A stretch of 64,000 nucleotides of DNA from Crystallibacter sulfonylureivorans_A (GCF_047607445.1 NZ_JBLKRT010000005.1:62001-126000); one strand, 5' to 3'. Shown: positions 16,313 to 25,377, counted from the first letter of the stretch. Notes: generated from the letters alone by a model not told the origin. Numbers and translations: made by a program.

Positions 16313-17170
16313 TCAGGCGCCCTTTGACGCTTTCGACTTAGAGCCGGGTTTCTTCTTGGAATCGGAGGTACCGGAAGACGACTTGGCTTCCCGGTTCTTC
16401 TCGACGCTGCGGCGCAATGCATCCATCAGGTCCAGGACCTTGCCGCTTTCTGCCTCTTCCTCTTGGCCGAAGGTCTTCTCGGTGTCCAGCGCCTCGCCCT
16501 GCTCCAGCTTCGCTTCGATCAGGGTGCGCAGCTGTTCCTGATACTCGTCGGTGTAGTTGGCGGGGGTGAAATCCGAGGAAAACGAATCCACCAGTGCCGC
16601 CGACATCTCCTTTTCCTTGGCGGAGATGCGAACCGTTTCTTCCAAGGACGGGAAGCTGGCCTCCCGCACTTCGTCCTCCCAGAGCAGGGTCTGGAGCATC
16701 AGGACTTTGCCGCGGACACGCAGCGCGGCCAGCCGGGACTTTTGCCGCAGCGCGAACTGCACGATAGCCGTGCGGTCCGTATCCTCCAGCGTCTTGCGCA
16801 GCAGCACATAGGCTTTGGAGGACTTCGAGTCCGGCTCCAGGTAGTAGCTGCGGTCGAACATGATCGGGTCGATCTGGTCGCTCGGCACGAACTCGACCAC
16901 TTCGATTTCCCGGCTCTTTTCCACCGGCAGTGACTTGAAATCCTCGTCGGTGATCACCACCGTGTGCTCGCCGTCGTCGTACGCCTTGTCGATGTTTTGG
17001 TAGTCGACCGTCTTGCCGCAGACCTCGCAGCGGCGCTGGTACCGGATGCGCCCGCCGTCCTTGTCGTGGACCTGATGCAGGCTCACGTCATGGTCTTCGG
17101 TGGCACTGTAAAGCTTGACCGGCACGTTGACCAGCCCGAAGGCCACGGCTCCCTTCCAGATGGCTCTCAT
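16313..17170 (-). CDS. ku: Non-homologous end-joining protein Ku
   Basis: 285 residues, a homodimeric bacterial Ku. It starts at the classical MRAIWKGAVAFGLVNVPVKL and carries the Ku core with QRRCEVCGKTV and a SYYLEP-type segment (about 110-120). The C-terminus (about 255-285) is a Lys/Ser-rich tail (KKKPGSKSKASKG) of the type that binds DNA or LigD. It encircles double-strand ends and recruits LigD. The gene is divergent from ligD with 82 bp between starts, so the two probably share control. Confidence 0.96.
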   Translation of the reverse strand: MRAIWKGAVAFGLVNVPVKLYSATEDHDVSLHQVHDKDGGRIRYQRRCEVCGKTVDYQNIDKAYDDGEHTVVITDEDFKSLPVEKSREIEVVEFVPSDQIDPIMFDRSYYLEPDSKSSKAYVLLRKTLEDTDRTAIVQFALRQKSRLAALRVRGKVLMLQTLLWEDEVREASFPSLEETVRISAKEKEMSAALVDSFSSDFTPANYTDEYQEQLRTLIEAKLEQGEALDTEKTFGQEEEAESGKVLDLMDALRRSVEKNREAKSSSGTSDSKKKPGSKSKASKGA

Positions 17171-17252
17171 GGCACTAGTGAACACCCGCAGGCAGTACAA
17201 AGCCAGAGGCAAGCTACTAGCCAACAGGGCAGTCGGCGGAGAGACTGGCGGT

Positions 17253-19841
17253 ATGGCCACCCGGAAATCCAGTCAGCAGGAGACCGTCACTGTCGACGGC
17301 CACCGGCTCAGGCTGACCAACCTGGACAAGGTGCTGTATCCCGAGACCGGGACCACCAAAGCGGAGGTCATTGCCTACTACTCCGAGATCGCCGAGTACC
17401 TGATTCCGCATGCAGCCGACCGGCCGGTCACCCGGAAACGGTGGGTCCACGGCGTAGGCACCGCCGCAGAACCGGGCCAGGTGTTCTTCCAGAAAAACCT
17501 GGACAAGTCGGCGCCGGACTGGGTCAAGCGGCACTCTATTGAGCACAAGAGCACTATCAACGTCTACCCCCTGGCCAATGACCGGGCAACGTTGACCTGG
17601 CTGGCCCAGATTGCTGCCTTGGAAATCCACGTTCCGCAATGGAAATTCGGTCCGCGCGGCAAGATCAACAATCCGGACCGGATGGTGCTGGACCTGGACC
17701 CCGGTGAAGGAGCGGGACTGCCGGAGTGCGTTGAGGTGGCGTTCCTGATCAAGGACATCCTGGAGGGGATGGGGCTTGACCCGAGGCCGGTCACGTCCGG
17801 TTCCAAGGGGATCCATCTGTACGCCGGGCTGGACGGCAAACAGACATCGGACGAGGTCAGCCAGGTGGCCCATGAACTGGCACGAGTGCTGGAAGCCGAC
17901 CATCCTGACCTGGTGGTCAGCGACATGAAGAAGTCGCTCCGCAAGGGCAAGGTACTGGTGGACTGGAGCCAGAACAACTGGGCCAAGACCACCATTGCCC
18001 CGTACTCGCTGCGTGGTCGGCCGCATCCCACCGTGGCAGTGCCCAGGACCTGGCAGGAATTGCAGGACCCGGATCTCACCCATTTGGACTTCCAGCAGGT
18101 GCTGGAGCGGGTAAAGCAGATCGGTGACCCGCTCGCGGGGATGGCCGGCGGCCGCGCTGACGAAGAGTCGCTGGCCGCGGCGCCGGCGGCCGACCGGCTG
18201 AGCGTCTACCGGTCCATGCGCGACCCGGACCGCACACCCGAACCGGTACCGGCAGCCGTCTCGCAGCGGGAGCCGGAGGGCGGGCCGGTCTTTGTGATCC
18301 AGGAGCACCACGCCCGCCGGCTGCACTATGACGTCCGACTGGAACACGAGGGGGTGCTGGCGTCCTGGGCTGTGCCCAAGGGCCCCCCGGTCACCACCGG
18401 CAAGAACCATTTGGCCGTCCAGACCGAGGACCACCCGATGGAATACGCCACCTTCGAGGGCACTATCCCCAAGGGCGAATACGGCGCCGGGGTGATGACC
18501 ATTTGGGACAGCGGCACCTATGACGTGGAGAAATGGCGGGACGGCAAGGAAGTCATCGTGGTGCTGCACGGCAGCCCGGAGGGCGGTTTGGCGAACGACG
18601 GCGGTCCCGCCGGATCGCGCCGGTACGCCTTGATCCACACCGGGAGCGAGGGCGGCAAGAGCAACTGGTTGATGCACCTGATGAAGGACCAGCCTCGCGC
18701 AGAAACCGGGACGGGCCGGGGAACACCGGACAAGGATAAGGACAAGGACAAGGGGGTGGCCGGCGCACCGGCGGGGGTCCTGGAGCGTGCGGGCGACCGA
18801 AGTCACGCAGCCCGCGCTTCGTCGGTCGGCGCCGGGGCCGCGCCGGGGCAGGCCGGTGCGCCCCAGCCGGTGAAGCCGATGCTGGCGGTCCAGGGCACCG
18901 AGGCATCCATCGACGAGGACGACGGCTGGGCGTACGAGATGAAATGGGACGGGATCCGCGCCGTCGCCGTCGTGGCGCAGGGCAAGGTGCAATTGGTCAG
19001 CCGCAACGGCCTGGACATGACCAAAACCTACCCGGAGCTGTTGGACCTGCCGGATCATGTGTTGGCCCAAACGGCGGTGCTGGATGGCGAAATCGTTGCC
19101 CTCGATGCCAAGGGACGGCCGGACTTCGGCCGGTTGCAGAACCGGATGAATTTGGTGAAGGACGCCGATATTCAGCGGGCGGCCAAGAAGTATCCGGTGG
19201 AGTATTTCCTCTTTGATTTGCTGGAATTGGACGGAACGGCAACGCTTGGGCTGGAATACTCCCAACGGCGCGAAATCCTCAAGGAAGCGGTGGAAGCGCC
19301 CGAGGACGGACACATCCAGGTTCCGCCGGAACTGGACGCAGCGGTGACGGAAGCTGTCGCAGCCAGCCGGGAGGTGGGCCTCGAGGGCATCATTGCCAAG
19401 CGCACGGACAGCAACTACGCGCCGGGCCTACGGACAAGGAGCTGGATCAAGATCAAGAATCATCTGACCCAGGAAGTGGTCATTGTGGGCTGGCGGCCGG
19501 GCAAGGGGTCCCGTGCCCGCAAGGTCGGCTCGCTGCTGGTGGCGGTGCCCAACGGGGTGGAACTGAGCTACCTTGGCCGCGTCGGGTCCGGCCTGACCGA
19601 ACGAGAACTGGCCGAAATCGGATCCCGGTTGAAGAAAATGTCCCGCAAGACGCCGCCGCTAGACGGCGTGCCGGCAGCGGATGCCTCGGACGCGCACTGG
19701 GTCAGGCCCGCGCTGGTCGGCGAGGTTCAGTTCAGTGAACGCACCGAGGCCGGAAAACTGCGGCACCCTGTCTGGCGGGGCTTCCGGCCGGACAAGAAGC
19801 CGTCGGACATCGTCGTCGAAATTCCGCAGCTGATGCCCTGA
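17253..19841 (+). CDS. ligD: Multifunctional DNA ligase D (polymerase-phosphoesterase-ligase)
   Basis: 862 residues in the Mycobacterium-like order. Residues 10-300 are the primase/polymerase domain (LTNLDKVLYPETG; catalytic acids in VLDLDPGEG). Residues 340-470 are the 3'-phosphoesterase domain (VIQEHHARRLHYDVRLE, TIPKGEYGAG). Residues 540-862 are the ATP-dependent ligase with adenylated Lys564 in EMKWDGIR and a C-terminal OB fold. A hydrophilic linker at about 480-535 contains a Asp-Lys repeat. With Ku it performs template-independent end joining. The preferred ATG gives the standard N-terminus; the frame is open further upstream. Confidence 0.96.
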   Translation: MATRKSSQQETVTVDGHRLRLTNLDKVLYPETGTTKAEVIAYYSEIAEYLIPHAADRPVTRKRWVHGVGTAAEPGQVFFQKNLDKSAPDWVKRHSIEHKSTINVYPLANDRATLTWLAQIAALEIHVPQWKFGPRGKINNPDRMVLDLDPGEGAGLPECVEVAFLIKDILEGMGLDPRPVTSGSKGIHLYAGLDGKQTSDEVSQVAHELARVLEADHPDLVVSDMKKSLRKGKVLVDWSQNNWAKTTIAPYSLRGRPHPTVAVPRTWQELQDPDLTHLDFQQVLERVKQIGDPLAGMAGGRADEESLAAAPAADRLSVYRSMRDPDRTPEPVPAAVSQREPEGGPVFVIQEHHARRLHYDVRLEHEGVLASWAVPKGPPVTTGKNHLAVQTEDHPMEYATFEGTIPKGEYGAGVMTIWDSGTYDVEKWRDGKEVIVVLHGSPEGGLANDGGPAGSRRYALIHTGSEGGKSNWLMHLMKDQPRAETGTGRGTPDKDKDKDKGVAGAPAGVLERAGDRSHAARASSVGAGAAPGQAGAPQPVKPMLAVQGTEASIDEDDGWAYEMKWDGIRAVAVVAQGKVQLVSRNGLDMTKTYPELLDLPDHVLAQTAVLDGEIVALDAKGRPDFGRLQNRMNLVKDADIQRAAKKYPVEYFLFDLLELDGTATLGLEYSQRREILKEAVEAPEDGHIQVPPELDAAVTEAVAASREVGLEGIIAKRTDSNYAPGLRTRSWIKIKNHLTQEVVIVGWRPGKGSRARKVGSLLVAVPNGVELSYLGRVGSGLTERELAEIGSRLKKMSRKTPPLDGVPAADASDAHWVRPALVGEVQFSERTEAGKLRHPVWRGFRPDKKPSDIVVEIPQLMP

Positions 19842-19976
19842 CCTGGCGGACCCAAAAGCTTAAAAGATTTTGCACCGAACCCCTATCATTCTGCGGATGA
19901 ATCGTTAGTCTTTACCCAGAGGAACTTCAGGGGGAAGTTTCCGGGGGATGTTTCTTGGGGAAGAAGGCAGAACCTC

Positions 19977-21059
19977 ATGGGGAGTTCATTTAAGCCGACT
20001 ATTCGCGACGTGGCCGAGCGGGCCGGAGTCTCGCTGGCAACGGTGTCCTATGTCCTGTCCGGGCGGCATGGGGGGTCGACCCGGATCAGCGAGCCCACCA
20101 AAGCCAGAGTGGTGGAGGCCGCGAAGTCGCTGGGTTATGTGCCCAACCACGCGGCCCGCGGCATGCGGCGCGGGCGGACGGACACAGTTGCCGTGGTGGT
20201 GGAAAACCTGGATTCGGCCTGGGATCGGCAGCTGGCCGAAGTGGCCAACCGTGTGTTGCCGGAACACGGCTACCGCGTGGTGGTCCTCCTGGGCCAGGAG
20301 GCGTGGCGGAACTTCATGCTCTCCGGCGGCGCGGACGGCGCCATCCTGGGGTTCAGCACCGAAACGCCGGAGGAAGACCACACGCTGCGCGACCTCGCGG
20401 ACCGCGGCGTGGCCCAGGTGGTGGTGTCGCAGTTCCAGCAGCCCGACGGCTTCGATGTGGTCTCCGTCGACGCAGAAGCCGGCATCGCGCAGGCGGCCGC
20501 CTATTTGGCGGACAGGCACAGCCGCATCGCCGTGCTGCACCGGGGCGGGCCTGCACCTGGCCCCCGGGGTACCCGGCTGGGGCTGTTCCGGCAGGCCATG
20601 GCCGACCTCGGCGTGGAGCTGGACGAGAACCTGATCCGGGCCACGCATGGGTCCTGGCGAGAGGCGTACCAGGTGGCAGGCGAGCTCCTGATGCTGGCCG
20701 ATCCGCCCACGGCGTTCTTCACCACCGCGGATCTGGAGGCACTGTGCGTTTCCGGTTCCGCCACCGCGGCCAAACTCCGGATCCCGGACGATGTGGAAAT
20801 CATTTGTGTGGAGACCTCGGACCTGGGGCACTACTTCGACCCCCCGTTGACGTCGGTGGGCCCGGATCCGCTGGTAGGCACAGTGGTGGACCTGCTGATC
20901 GACCGACTGGAGGGGCGGACGGCCCAGAGCAGTGGACGCCTGGTGCCTGCGCCGTGGAAGCTGCACCACCGAGGAACCACGGTGGCCGGCGTGTCCGGCG
21001 AGGAGGCGGCCGACGGCTCCGACGAGGCAGCCGACAGCGTTTCCAACGGGGTGCCCTAG
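19977..21059 (+). CDS. LacI-family transcriptional regulator
   Basis: 360 residues. The N-terminal HTH and hinge helix are clear (TIRDVAERAGVSLATVSYVL, then LGYVPNHAARGMRRGRT), followed by a periplasmic-binding-protein-like effector domain. The last 25 residues are an acidic tail. It precedes, on the same strand, an alpha/beta hydrolase, a PfkB sugar kinase and a HAD phosphatase, so a sugar-linked regulon is plausible, although the downstream genes have their own leaderless promoters. Spacing to AGAAGG is nine bases. Confidence 0.9.
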   Translation: MGSSFKPTIRDVAERAGVSLATVSYVLSGRHGGSTRISEPTKARVVEAAKSLGYVPNHAARGMRRGRTDTVAVVVENLDSAWDRQLAEVANRVLPEHGYRVVVLLGQEAWRNFMLSGGADGAILGFSTETPEEDHTLRDLADRGVAQVVVSQFQQPDGFDVVSVDAEAGIAQAAAYLADRHSRIAVLHRGGPAPGPRGTRLGLFRQAMADLGVELDENLIRATHGSWREAYQVAGELLMLADPPTAFFTTADLEALCVSGSATAAKLRIPDDVEIICVETSDLGHYFDPPLTSVGPDPLVGTVVDLLIDRLEGRTAQSSGRLVPAPWKLHHRGTTVAGVSGEEAADGSDEAADSVSNGVP

Positions 21060-21082
21060 CCAGCTGACACGGGAGCCGGGGC

Positions 21083-21088
21083 TACAGT
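21083..21088 (+). promoter_or_regulatory. -10 box, leaderless start of alpha/beta hydrolase gene
   Basis: TACAGT with a 6-nt gap to the ATG at 21095. Confidence 0.45.
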
Positions 21089-21094
21089 TCAGGG

Positions 21095-21988
21095 ATGGAC
21101 TGCACGCGGCACAGCTACGGCCCGGATCCCAGTCAGTATGCCGAACTGTACCTGCCGGACCGGCGGCGGTACCGCGCCGTCGTCGTCCTTATCCACGGCG
21201 GTTACTGGCGCGCCGCCTACGCGGCCGATCTGGCACGGCCGCTGGCGGCGGACCTGGCCGGTCGCGGCTGGATCTGCTGGAACGTCGAGTATCGCCGGGC
21301 GGGCAACGGCGGCGGCTGGCCGGAAACGTTCGACGACGTTGCCTCCGGTATCGACCAGCTCGCCATCGAGGCGCAACGGCTGGGATTCGCTGCCGATCAT
21401 GTGGTGGGGCTAGGCCATTCGGCGGGAGGCCAGTTGGCCGTGTGGGCTGCCGGACGCGGCCGGTTGCCGTCGGGGGCTCCGGGATTGCGCGCGCCCGGAG
21501 CGGCTCCACGGGTGGAGTTCGACGCGGTGCTCAGCCAGTCCGGGGTGTTGGACCTGGCGCGTGCCCGTGAACTGGGCCTGAGCGACGGGGCGGTGGAGAA
21601 CCTGCTGGGCCCATCCAGGGACACGTCCGCGGCGGACGCTCCCGCGGCACCGCGTGCGGGCGGTGACGGCGGAGGAACGAAAAGCGCAGGCACGGACGTC
21701 ACTGGAGCGGAAACCACCGAAACGGAAGGCGCGGGATTGGATGGATCCGACCCGTACCGGCTGGCTGATCCGATGTGGAACCTGCCGGTGCCGGCGCCGG
21801 TCTTCGCCTTCCATGCGGACCAGGATGCGGACGTGCCGCGGGAGCTGTCCGAGCGGTATGTTGCGGCCGCCCAGGCAGCTGGCGGCCGGGCCAAACTGAT
21901 CCTGGTTCCGGGGGACCATTTCGACCTGATCAACCCTGCCACGGAGGCGTTTGCCCGGATCCGGAAGGTGCTGGCGCGGCTGGGCTGA
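21095..21988 (+). CDS. Alpha/beta hydrolase, kynurenine-formamidase-like
   Basis: 297 residues. It has the oxyanion motif HGGYWR (34-39), the nucleophile elbow GHSAGG with Ser109, an acid in HADQDADVP (about 255) and His in GDHFDLI (about 277). The HGGxW motif is shared with arylformamidases and carboxylesterases. Residues about 174-218 are a Gly/Ala/Thr-rich low-complexity insert between core strands, unusual for this fold. No other tryptophan-catabolism gene is nearby, so the substrate stays open. Confidence 0.87.
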   Translation: MDCTRHSYGPDPSQYAELYLPDRRRYRAVVVLIHGGYWRAAYAADLARPLAADLAGRGWICWNVEYRRAGNGGGWPETFDDVASGIDQLAIEAQRLGFAADHVVGLGHSAGGQLAVWAAGRGRLPSGAPGLRAPGAAPRVEFDAVLSQSGVLDLARARELGLSDGAVENLLGPSRDTSAADAPAAPRAGGDGGGTKSAGTDVTGAETTETEGAGLDGSDPYRLADPMWNLPVPAPVFAFHADQDADVPRELSERYVAAAQAAGGRAKLILVPGDHFDLINPATEAFARIRKVLARLG

Positions 21989-22017
21989 TACCGGTGCCGC
22001 AACCGGCGCCGCTCTGC

Positions 22018-22023
22018 TACCTT
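22018..22023 (+). promoter_or_regulatory. -10 box, leaderless start of PfkB kinase gene
   Basis: TACCTT with a 6-nt gap to the GTG at 22030. Confidence 0.45.
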
Positions 22024-22029
22024 GGCAAT

Positions 22030-22944
22030 GTGCTCACGGTCATAGGCGAGGCGCTGGTGGACGTGGTCCGGTCCGATACCCGACCGCCCCGCGCGCATGT
22101 TGGCGGAAGTCCCATGAACGTGGCGGTCGGGTTGGCGCGGCTGGGCCATTCCGTTCAGTTCGTGGGCCGGTACGGCAAGGACCAGTTTGGGGACCTGATC
22201 CACAGCCACCTGCGGCGCAACTCCGTCCTGGTGCCGCTGGACCCGGACGGCTCGCCCACCAGCACCGCCACCGCCCGCCTGGATCCCACCGGTGCGGCCC
22301 GCTATTCGTTCGACCTGCTCTGGGAACTGCCGGAGCTCGATCAGGTCAGGCCGCGGTTGCTCGACGAGACGGTCTGGCTGCACACCGGCTCGATCGCCAC
22401 CATGCTGGAGCCGGGTGCGCACACCGTGTTCAGGACCGTGCAGCGGGCGCACCCGCGGGCACTGGTCAGCTACGATCCGAATTGCCGGCCCACACTGATC
22501 ACCGACCGGGACTTTGCCCGCCGGCAGGCGGAGAAGTTCGTGGTGCTGGCCGACGTGGTGAAGGCCTCCGACGAAGACCTGCGGTGGCTGTACCCGGACC
22601 GCACCGTCGAGGCGACGGCTCGGGACTGGCTGAAACAGGGTCCGGCCGCGGTGGTGGTCACCAGCGGCGCGAAAGGCAGCTGGGGCGTGGTCCGTGCCGG
22701 AGCGGTGGCAGCCAGTGCCCCGGCGGTGTCCGTGGTGGACAGCGTCGGCGCCGGTGACGCCTATATGTCCGGGCTGCTCGATGCCCTGCTGCAGGCTGGG
22801 TTTTCCGGGTCGGCGCGGCGGGAGAGGCTGCGGGACATGGCCACCTCCACACTCGAAGACCTGATGACCCACGCGGCCCGGTCTGCCGCCGTCACGGTCT
22901 CCAGGGCGGGGGCGAACCCGCCGCATCGGGACGAGTTGGCCTAG
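22030..22944 (+). CDS. PfkB-family carbohydrate kinase
   Basis: 304 residues from GTG. It begins with VIGEALVDVV, carries PfkB signature 1 (GGSPMNVAVGLARLG, about 28-42) and signature 2 with the catalytic Asp (DSVGAGDAYMSGLL, about 237-250). It transfers phosphate from ATP to a sugar such as fructose or 2-keto-3-deoxygluconate; the substrate is not determined. It is cytoplasmic. The nearby LacI regulator is compatible with sugar metabolism. Confidence 0.92.
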   Translation: MLTVIGEALVDVVRSDTRPPRAHVGGSPMNVAVGLARLGHSVQFVGRYGKDQFGDLIHSHLRRNSVLVPLDPDGSPTSTATARLDPTGAARYSFDLLWELPELDQVRPRLLDETVWLHTGSIATMLEPGAHTVFRTVQRAHPRALVSYDPNCRPTLITDRDFARRQAEKFVVLADVVKASDEDLRWLYPDRTVEATARDWLKQGPAAVVVTSGAKGSWGVVRAGAVAASAPAVSVVDSVGAGDAYMSGLLDALLQAGFSGSARRERLRDMATSTLEDLMTHAARSAAVTVSRAGANPPHRDELA

Positions 22945-22972
22945 CCCGGCGCCCGGTCGGCCGCTTCGTCCC

Positions 22973-22978
22973 TAGACT
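22973..22978 (+). promoter_or_regulatory. -10 box, leaderless start of HAD phosphatase gene
   Basis: TAGACT with a 6-nt gap to the ATG at 22985. Confidence 0.5.
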
Positions 22979-22984
22979 GGTGCA

Positions 22985-23821
22985 ATGCGCCTCATCGCCA
23001 GCGACCTGGACGGAACCATCATCGGGAGGGACGGGAAGATCAGCCCCCGCACCGTCCGTGCCTTCCGCAGTGCCGCGGCCGCCGGCGTCGAAATTGTCTT
23101 CGTGACCGGCCGCCCGGCGCGCTGGCTCAGCCCGTTGGCCGAGCAGATCGGCCACCGGGGCAGGGTGATCTGCTCCAACGGGGCCGTGGTCTATGACCTG
23201 GTGTCCGGGCAGGTTCTCTCGGCGCAGGCGTTGCCCTACGAGAACATCCTCGACGTGCGCAACATCATCCTGCACCTGCATCCGTCGGCGACCTTCGCGG
23301 CGGAGACCACCGAGGGGTTTCAACTGGAGCCGGGTTTTATCCAGCCAGGCTCCGTGGAACTGCTGGACGGCATCGTTCCCCAATTGCTGCCGGACAGTCT
23401 GCGCCGCACCGATTCGGTGGTCAAGCTGCTGGCCCGGGGCACCGACCTCGATCCTGATGATTTCCTGGCAGAGGTCGGCCCGGCGGTAGGCCATCTGGCG
23501 GCGGTGACGCATTCGGCGCCGGGCAATCCGCTGCTGGAAATGGCACGTCCGGGGATCAATAAGGCGGTCACGCTGGCGGAATATGCGGGCTCGCTGGGCA
23601 TTGATGCCCGGGATGTGGTGGCCTTCGGCGATATGCCCAACGACATCGAAATGCTGCAGTGGGCCGGGGCGGGGTACGCCTTGGCCTCTGGGCATCGGAG
23701 GGCACTCGAAGCGGCGCCGTTCCGGGCTCCAGCATTCAAGGACGACGGCGTCGCCCAAGTGATCGAGGAACGCCTGGCGGGACGCCAGCAAACTCCGCGC
23801 GGACCGTTGGCCACCGCCTGA
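22985..23821 (+). CDS. HAD-superfamily (Cof-type, IIB) phosphatase
   Basis: 278 residues. Motif I is SDLDGT (nucleophile Asp7, general acid Asp9), motif II VTGR, motif III Lys near 195, and motif IV GDMPNDIEML (about 219-228). The large type-IIB cap between motifs II and III fits sugar-phosphate phosphatases of the Cof/YbiV group. It is cytoplasmic. It has a second, distinct relative at 52689-53594 in this window. It converges with the nitrilase-like gene, with eight bases between stops. Confidence 0.92.
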   Translation: MRLIASDLDGTIIGRDGKISPRTVRAFRSAAAAGVEIVFVTGRPARWLSPLAEQIGHRGRVICSNGAVVYDLVSGQVLSAQALPYENILDVRNIILHLHPSATFAAETTEGFQLEPGFIQPGSVELLDGIVPQLLPDSLRRTDSVVKLLARGTDLDPDDFLAEVGPAVGHLAAVTHSAPGNPLLEMARPGINKAVTLAEYAGSLGIDARDVVAFGDMPNDIEMLQWAGAGYALASGHRRALEAAPFRAPAFKDDGVAQVIEERLAGRQQTPRGPLATA

Positions 23822-23829
23822 TCCGCGGT

Positions 23830-24525
23830 TTAGGAGCCGCGGCCCACTCCGACCGCCGCGGCCTGCGGCCGGCTGTCGGGTCCTTCGGAAAGATACCGGC
23901 GGGCAAACCAGCTGGGGCCGACGGTCCGCTGCCTTGCGGACAGGGCCAGGTCGGCAAAAATCAATTCTTCGAAGAGGCCCGCCTCCGCGGATACTCCGGT
24001 GCCCGGTGCGGCAATGAAGCTGCGCCCCGGGCCGTTCCACGCCACGGCCTGCCCAGATCCGCCCTGGCGGGCCAATGCCCGAAACCAGCCGCCCCGTCCG
24101 GCGCTGCCGCCGGACACCACGAGCAGTTGGGCGCCCTCGTCGGATACCGACCGGCCGGTCCGGCGGACGGTGTCCCCGGTGGCTGAACCGGCATCGTCCT
24201 CGGTAGCGAGATTGATCAGCCGCCCATTCAGTGGCACCACAGCGGTTGAGTCCGTGCAGGCCTGGAGCTCGCCGGCGGCGTCCAGCAGCCAGAGTTCCGT
24301 CCCCGTGCCCGCGCGGTTCCCAGCGCCGGTGTCGGTGCCAGCGGCAGCGGCCACCCCGTGGTGTGCCGCAAGCCTGCCGAGCTCGCGGCGGAAGGCCGGC
24401 GGGAAACCCGAGGGCAGGACCAGCAGCTCGGCGCCCAGTCCGGCCGCCTGTTCCAGCCAGCGCTGGCTGCGCACCGCTGCGCCATCGCCGTGCAGACCGG
24501 CAGCCTGCACAAGGGCAACGCGCAT
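23830..24525 (-). CDS. Degenerate nitrilase-like (C-N hydrolase fold) protein
   Basis: 231 residues with the nitrilase-superfamily outline: MRVALVQA opening, a LLVLPSGFPP strand-turn where active members have the catalytic Glu, and a late FEELIFADLAL strand. The catalytic Glu is replaced by Ser, and no Cys in the usual xxCYD-type nucleophile context is visible (the equivalent region reads NLATEDDAG). It is also shorter than the usual 260-300. It is probably a catalytically dead or repurposed homologue. The start is firm: AGGAGG five bases upstream. It is divergent from GDPD with 48 bp between. Confidence 0.72.
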   Translation of the reverse strand: MRVALVQAAGLHGDGAAVRSQRWLEQAAGLGAELLVLPSGFPPAFRRELGRLAAHHGVAAAAGTDTGAGNRAGTGTELWLLDAAGELQACTDSTAVVPLNGRLINLATEDDAGSATGDTVRRTGRSVSDEGAQLLVVSGGSAGRGGWFRALARQGGSGQAVAWNGPGRSFIAAPGTGVSAEAGLFEELIFADLALSARQRTVGPSWFARRYLSEGPDSRPQAAAVGVGRGS

Positions 24526-24560
24526 GAATTCCTCCTGGTCGGCAACGGTGGGCGGGCCGG

Positions 24561-24566
24561 TAGAGT
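24561..24566 (+). promoter_or_regulatory. -10 box, leaderless start of GDPD gene
   Basis: TAGAGT with a 7-nt gap to the GTG at 24574. Confidence 0.45.
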
Positions 24567-24573
24567 ACCGGGT

Positions 24574-25377
24574 GTGAGCAGTGCCAGCCCGTACCTCAAT
24601 CCTACGTTTCCCGGTTCCGGGCAGAGCCGGCCGCTGGCATTGTCCCACCGGGGTTTTTCGCTGGCCGGACAGGAAAACTCGATGGCCGCGTTCCGGGCCG
24701 CCGTCGATTTGGGCTTCCGCTATCTGGAAACCGACGTCCGGGCTACCAGCGACGGCATGCTGATGGCGTTCCATGATCCGACGCTGGAACGCACTACGGA
24801 CGGCCGCGGCGATCTGGCCGCGCATACGGCCGGACAGCTGGCGCAGGTGCGCATCTCCGGGGAGCCGATTCCCAGGTTCGAGGAGTTGCTGACCGCCTGG
24901 CCGGACGTATGCCTCAACGTGGATGTAAAAGACATGGCCGCGGCGGACGAACTGGCCCGGCTGATTGAAGCCCACGGAGCACATGACCGCGTGCTGGTTG
25001 CGTCCTTCTCCGACCGCCGCCGCTTTCGTGTGCTGCGCGGCCTTAGCCGTCCGGTCGCGGGTTCTGCAGGCGTATATGCAATCGTAGGAATTTATCTCTT
25101 GGGCTTCGTCGGGCTGGCGAGACAGCTGGCAAGACTGCTCCGGGTGCAGGCCGTGCAGGTGCCGGTGAAGTACGGCCGGTTTACCGTGGTGACGAAGGGA
25201 TTCGTGCGCCGGTGCCACCGCGCCGGCCTCCAGGTGCATGTCTGGACCATCAATGAGCGCGCCGAGATGCTGCGGCTGCTGGCGCTGGGCGTGGACGGAT
25301 TGATCTCCGATCGTGCCGACATTCTGGCCGAGGTGATGGCCGAACGCGGCGGCTGGCCGCAGAGGGAGTCAACATGA
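24574..25377 (+). CDS. Glycerophosphodiester phosphodiesterase
   Basis: 267 residues from GTG. Catalytic and metal residues are present: His25-Arg26 (SHRGFS), Glu52 and Asp54 (ETDVRAT), His67 (FHDPTLERTTDG). The usual metal Glu of the E-x-K motif is Asp here (NVDVKD). Family members cleave glycerophosphodiesters to an alcohol plus glycerol 3-phosphate. A hydrophobic stretch near 165-185 (VYAIVGIYLLGFVGLA) may dip into the membrane; no signal peptide is seen. The TGA overlaps the ATG of the glycerate kinase gene (ATGA), implying coupling. Confidence 0.92.
   Translation: MSSASPYLNPTFPGSGQSRPLALSHRGFSLAGQENSMAAFRAAVDLGFRYLETDVRATSDGMLMAFHDPTLERTTDGRGDLAAHTAGQLAQVRISGEPIPRFEELLTAWPDVCLNVDVKDMAAADELARLIEAHGAHDRVLVASFSDRRRFRVLRGLSRPVAGSAGVYAIVGIYLLGFVGLARQLARLLRVQAVQVPVKYGRFTVVTKGFVRRCHRAGLQVHVWTINERAEMLRLLALGVDGLISDRADILAEVMAERGGWPQREST

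Noticed and set aside
17217..19313. 698-codon minus-strand frame opposite ligD
   Set aside because: Overlaps a fully supported multidomain gene, and its translation lacks any recognisable motif.
23830..24525. Functional amidohydrolase/nitrilase call
   Set aside because: The catalytic Glu and Cys cannot be found at the expected places.
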